From an uncultured Verrucomicrobiales bacterium (GTDB lineage: Bacteria; Verrucomicrobiota; Verrucomicrobiia; Limisphaerales; JACDHS01): a stretch of 18,270 nt of DNA. Of this stretch, positions 17,901-18,270 are shown in pieces. The stretch is from NCBI GenBank assembly GCA_937983475.1, contig CALJZV010000156.1, forward strand, positions 1-18,270, written 5' to 3'. A program made the translations under genes and the position numbers. The number at the start of each line of letters is the position of its first letter. Position 1 is the first letter of the stretch. A model generated the notes under the pieces. It made no database searches, was not told where the DNA came from, and saw nothing but the letters and a program-made list of their open reading frames with translations.

Positions 17901-18270
17901 CAATTTGCCGCCCGTCATCACCATTCTCTCGCCCACCTCGGAGAATGTCTTTCAGGCGCCCGCGAGGGTTGAGCTGACGGCCAGCGCCTCGGATCCGGAC
18001 GGCACCATCGCGAGCGTGTCATATTTTGTCAGTGGCGTGGGCACATTTTTGGGCAGCTCCTCGTCCAGTCCTTATTCGGTTTTGTGGACCAATGTCGCCG
18101 TGGGCCGCTACACGATTGAGGCGGTGGCAACTGACAATCAGGGCGCAACGCGATCCGCCACGGTTGCGTTCAAAGTGGAACCGACTGCCAACGTGTTTGG
18201 CATTCTGGAACAGCCCGTCAGCCAGCAGGCGGCCGCGGGCGATACCGTGAGTTTTCTAGTGACAACCACT
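8944..18270 (+). CDS. Giant multidomain secreted/surface protein, 5' part (at least 3109 codons, runs off the window)
   Basis: One frame runs from the ATG at 8944 to the window end without a stop. The start gives a signal peptide (MRKLLVILSAVSMVAI, cleavage perhaps after Ala24). Domains by residue: autotransporter-associated repeats about 138-265 with a GASPGTLS-type segment to about 310; Ig 440-529; propeller-like repeats 546-952; five Ig domains 953-1399; Big_7 1400-1490; LamG 1491-1699; second propeller-like region 1700-2082; He_PIG-like 2083-2179; three Big_7 plus unnamed-domain cassettes 2180-2983; Big_7 2984-3084; start of another Ig. The domain types are extracellular binding or structural modules; I see no enzyme active site. 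It is probably an adhesin, matrix or envelope protein. The C-terminus, which would show a PEP-CTERM, barrel or other anchor, is outside the window. Antisense frames of up to 390 codons here are composition shadows. The promoter is probably in 8652-8943. Confidence 0.9.
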   Translation, partial: MRKLLVILSAVSMVAICSGRLMGAGFAYWDRNGSTPGAGGTSPNGTWGSTSWSPSSAGASATVGWVDDDTAFFSAGSDAAGNYTITVSAAHRVGDVYIEEGNVTFAGTGSLELVNSANIYVPNGQKATFTVQLSGSAGLAKGDLGELSLTGNNTFTGPVSVNGGILSFNAPAALGTGTDAILVSGATLKNLNSGTGNFVSANRAVSIASMGAIFDVPTATAKLQCASVISGIGPLTKTGNGALILSEANTYTGITTVSGGTLGVANISGSATGFGGVDLLTGGRLTGAGSISGPLMVNGIISPGASPGTLSTSDETWNGGGEYEWEINQASGTEGTNPGWDLLDISGSLTINATPGNKFKINIISLDGPGTGPGAVEDFDNTRDYTWRIVRTTGSISAFDPSAFELITTNFLNSLGTGMFLLEKSQDGLDLLLRFVHPAQILSQPVGGTVNAGDTFVLEVQATGTEPLLYQWRKGGIDLFDNANLSGASTPTLKIQKAFDADEGAYTVMISNVVGSVSSDTANLVVKDPHIFLQPSLINQPAPVEWEQTLGGSSSDALNVARHVGGNKFFLGGYSLSGADGNKTAGNFGGADFWAVLADGNGNPIWDKNYGGSGHDKLTSMVEVPSGGYILGGYSYSGTDGDKSSTNHGGADFWVVRIDSAGNKLWDVSIGGDQDDFLTAIINADDGGFLAAGYSLSGPSGNKTSSNAGSFDYWLVRLDADGTLLWEQSFGGTGEDILTALVETSGGGYLLAGHSASEVSGNKTAANVGGAGLADFWVIKTDATGTPLWQATYGGSGSDKLQAVARKSDGGFWLGGSSDSPADANKLGSNLGQEDFWIVRIDSSGIKLWDDTFGGQGSDLLFALVETTDDGVLFGGETNAGLADSDFSVVRLNANGNFLTMQNNGGSKNDRLTALALTDTGFLSAGVSDSQPGASKFAPNRGAEDFWVIKHGLRATGTIPTGQTAVLHGAAEGTPTVFYQWKKDGTNLADNVFVQGSGTPVLTIFNLKPEDSGAYSLEVVSGSNNDLSEPVTLTVLTPPSIIVDPMSRTNATNTTASFTVGAGGTGPLVYQWFKDGQPLSDGGKISGANTTNLVLTLVTTNESGFYHVEVSNPGGSVLSQSAELLVVVKPVITMQPVAQTNNAGTVAFFNVAASGGGLSYQWQKNGANLVDGPNIFGAQSEMLMIYNLTAADAAGYRCRVSNLAGSVNSAQRNLTVIDPAINGQPFEQAAVLGGNAMFHVIAGGTAPLNYQWRKGLTPLADGGNFSGANTATLLISGVTSGDYGEYNVVVSNSRGSVTSSNALLRAMVPPGIEAQPVSQLKPPGGTAYFWVAVTGDPPFDFQWRKNGANINDGFNVSGSQSAFLTLSSLGIADEGDYSVVVSNPAGSMSSQTATLTVSNIPPSVTITIPTNGSVFASPASLNFSADASDADGVVTSVELYVNGALEEVLTNAPFSRVITNVPAGNYTAMAVARDDLGGTGTNAISITVSSDCATPPAGVISWWRGEADGGDRFGQHSGSLLNGAVAGSTGRVGNGFGFDGIDDVLDIPDAPALGFNSASPMSIELWAYRTGTGTQMHLVGKRENGCGSYNYQMWFDDAEGLSFGGTGSRVLIAQSLEMNRWTHLAATFDGTFMRLYVNGQLRGTANGSLGPKNTRPLRIGGSGDCVSFMGNLDEIALYNRALTGAEIQSIYNAGSVGKCADPLKLISQNFFGDAGDERATGIAVANGAVYLSGTTGSNGVDGMVLQYSSPVAQGALPGWRTNWPGLAGPDRFAGVAASPEGVYVAGDSFGRTTDLLGVADGKGMLVKFGVPGPVGGGFGGSVWDRQVPPTTAYSYGGRETINALATVDEAGSTVIYMTGAGQNSQVNSNRFFLSKSRFDGTHLWTVTDSTAGNSGGNAFSSGNAVTILNGSIYVAGRTDDSGAPRALVRKYNSSGQQVWSMESSVGQFNGITAYGGSIYLVGRSSIVSTTSNFLIEKRDQSGQLIWSATFDRNNSEDILNAVVGLGNRIYSVGSTRGFTAGGKDAIVLEINPETGSLISSTLFGGTADDEATSVSTDGVDLYLAGEIRSFGAGGSDMMLLRFKPVQPAQPPVITTATLPFAEVNKNYSVFLNAAGGQPPYIWNVVSNTLPTGLSLSTNGLISGAPTAQGLHEFRVEVRDASATPQTGLRDFSINVVVTNELPTVSITSPANGSSYTEPVNLTLTASASDNDGFVQKVEYYRNGILIGLGTASPYSVTVSNWTAGSYALTAIAYDNLGATNTSAAVYVSVNQNGFTAIDFEALDTGTGNVSGASLFTYLAGFGVSLTNETPGSLLAARHQSSVGGGNAAKAGSGRNLFSQSGVRGKTAYTIGFSSTIAGFGFVRAGLQAGLKGVSHPAWKATAFDATGVELGTIGEEQITTYVDLPAKEYRLYGPDIAWVRIESDDRFFTTFSSALLDDFSIASILGNIPPSVNIASPSEGQQFTAPATVSVAANASDIDNTVTNITFYLGANQLASVATAESAFITLSNLASGTYVVRAVARDDGGAAKSSQPVSFTVNPQAGVNVINFDSLNAASRNIGGPALSNYLAGFGITIVNTTRGSRIEAADVRNLFGGTAVTAPSPNNILSQFGVNGPVTFTLVFNSIQQSVKFTRPQLLAGANGATHPWWTARAFNASGVEVASAGEGVVRSFTNVPPRVFELAASGISSIRFDSDARGVSAFAGLLLDNLIVNANAVAAPLEVSITSPLEGSAHSGPLDLVVRADATNHAGSVARVEFYNGPVFIGSSFAAPYNVNWQNVMPGNHVLRARVVDTQGASRWSGAVNITVNPSGGNAAIVNFDSLNATSGNVAGAALSTYLAGFGITAIAGSGSQLVVQNHNNLHSGGSVAAASAPNLFTQTGATNRMNFTLQFAQPLLSFQFTRPKLKAGTTGVSHPKWTARAFDAAGVELASVSANFIFSYADVAAQSYSLAAQQGIASVRFDSDNQYAATFPGVLLDDLILTTSASNLPPVITILSPTSENVFQAPARVELTASASDPDGTIASVSYFVSGVGTFLGSSSSSPYSVLWTNVAVGRYTIEAVATDNQGATRSATVAFKVEPTANVFGILEQPVSQQAAAGDTVSFLVTTT
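9355..9738 (+). repeat. Two autotransporter-associated beta-strand repeats (PATR type)
   Basis: Within the giant protein, LSLTGNNTFTGPVSVNGGIL (about 148-167) and LTKTGNGALILSEANTYTG with TVSGGTL (about 235-262) match the 'L.k.G.g.L.L.g.NtYtG.t.v.gGtL' pattern of this repeat family. They are followed by GRLTGAGSISGPLMVNGIIS and PGASPGTLS, the usual ending of such beta-helix passenger regions. No autotransporter barrel is visible in the window. These repeats are abundant in Verrucomicrobiota secreted proteins. Confidence 0.85.
10579..11799 (+). repeat. Seven tandem approximately 60-residue repeats, predicted seven-bladed beta-propeller
   Basis: Units begin at 10579, 10759, 10939, 11119, 11308, 11488 and 11641. 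The first three are exactly 180 bp apart; the sixth and seventh are shorter (51 and 53 codons). The shared pattern is W(D/E)xxxGGxxxDxLxA, then GGxxLGGYSxS, GNK, and DFWVVRxDxxGxxLW. Seven copies of a four-strand-sized unit fit a propeller. Similar 'GG..D......DGGY...G....D.W..K.d..G...W' repeats are known in secreted bacterial proteins. DNA identity between units is moderate, so duplication is not very recent. Confidence 0.8.
11800..13140 (+). repeat. Array of five Ig-like domains
   Basis: Five consecutive roughly 89-residue domains begin near 11800, 12061, 12334, 12601 and 12874. Each has the YQWxKxG core Trp (FQW in the last), an 'L.DG....G..T..L' strand pair and a D-x-G-x-Y-x-V-x-VSN...GSV tyrosine corner. 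A sixth related domain lies before the first propeller (about 10261-10530), and another begins at 18196. None has the usual Ig disulfide cysteine pair. They most likely act as stalk or spacer modules or weak ligand-binding domains outside the cell. Confidence 0.88.
13414..14040 (+). other. LamG / concanavalin A-like domain (Laminin_G_3 type)
   Basis: Residues 1491-1699 of the giant protein show GVISWWRGEADGGD, GNGFGFDGIDDVLDIPDAP, MSIELWAYRTG, MNRWTHLAATFDGTFMRLYV and LDEIALYNRALTGAEIQSIY, all landmarks of the bacterial LamG_3 jelly roll. Cysteines at 1492 and 1699 bracket the domain and 1586/1665 lie inside it, allowing two disulfides consistent with export. This is the module in the chain most likely to bind carbohydrate. 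Confidence 0.88.
14041..15189 (+). repeat. Second propeller-like region with seven divergent repeats
   Basis: Seven 'GxxYxxGxx' blade cores can be read: AVYLSGTTG, GVYVAGDSFG, VIYMTGAGQ, SIYVAGRTD, SIYLVGRSS, RIYSVGSTRG and DLYLAGEIRS. Several are preceded by D/E-rich turns (GDERATGIA, SEDILNAVV, ADDEATSVS) and followed by a strand ending in a K/R-F/Y-type residue. This resembles bacterial seven-bladed-propeller (SBBP-like) repeats and is clearly different in sequence from the region at 10579-11799. Confidence 0.65.
15481..17892 (+). repeat. Three tandem cassettes of Big_7 domain plus an unnamed approximately 172-residue domain
   Basis: Cassettes lie at 15481-16272 (792 bp), 16273-17082 (810 bp) and 17083-17892 (810 bp). 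The first half of each is a Big_7-type Ig-like domain ('P.V.I.SP..G......L......SV..VEFY', 'G.Y...A.A.D..GA'). The second half (15757-16272, 16567-17082, 17380-17892) shares I(N/D)F(D/E)xL, YLAGFGI, NxFxQ/NIxSQ, HPxWxARAFxAxGVE, (F)DSD and LLDDLI. I do not recognise a named family for this second half; a beta-sandwich is likely. Copies two and three are the most alike and share obvious DNA similarity. Confidence 0.8.

Overview
The window looks like a chromosomal fragment from a member of the Verrucomicrobiota, probably the Limisphaerales/Pedosphaera group. The basis is the right half: one very long open frame combining autotransporter-associated beta-strand repeats, many 'YQWxKxG...L.DG...SGA.T..L' Ig-like domains, a LamG domain ending in 'YNAGSVGKC', and Big_7-type domains. 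That mixture is characteristic of giant secreted proteins in this phylum. The placement is inference from domain style, since no rRNA or housekeeping gene is present.

The left half (1-8651) is a surface-glycan biosynthesis and decoration locus. On the minus strand lie a truncated SAM methyltransferase (1-549) and two PAPS-type sulfotransferases (579-1256, 1279-2166), tightly packed and reading leftward. Diverging from them on the plus strand is a compact run: a third sulfotransferase (2348-3085), an FkbM methyltransferase (3039-3665), a coiled-coil plus FkbM protein (3629-4870), and two family-2 glycosyltransferases (4898-5914, 5911-6804). It meets a convergent minus-strand pair, a WaaE/KdtX-like GT2 (6823-7572) and a WaaG-like GT4 (7569-8651), which overlap by 4 bp. 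Together these would build a polysaccharide, lipopolysaccharide-like or protein-linked glycan and then O-methylate and O-sulfate it. Sampled sequence lines run about 40-47 % GC in most of the sulfotransferase part and 60 % or more from about 4200 onward, so the left part may have a different history.

The two FkbM reading frames appear to be pieces of one longer ancestral gene. The first loses its C-terminal tail by frame change near 3625, and the missing tail resumes in the next frame. The second piece has no convincing start of its own and carries an exact 21-bp, one-heptad tandem repeat.

The 292-bp divergent gap 8652-8943 contains a perfect 9-bp inverted repeat with a 15-bp spacer. It places a TTGTCA-N17-TATGAC promoter-like arrangement on both strands, facing the GT4/GT2 pair on one side and the giant gene on the other.

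The right half (8944-18270, open at the edge) is a single uninterrupted frame of at least 3109 codons. In order it has: a signal peptide, two autotransporter-associated repeats, an Ig domain, a seven-repeat propeller-like region with 60-residue units, five Ig domains, a Big_7 domain, LamG, a second and different seven-repeat propeller-like region, a He_PIG-like domain, then three cassettes of Big_7 plus a roughly 172-residue domain I cannot name, a further Big_7 and the start of another Ig. It is best read as a giant secreted or surface protein. Its position beside the glycan genes suggests, but does not prove, a shared role at the cell surface.
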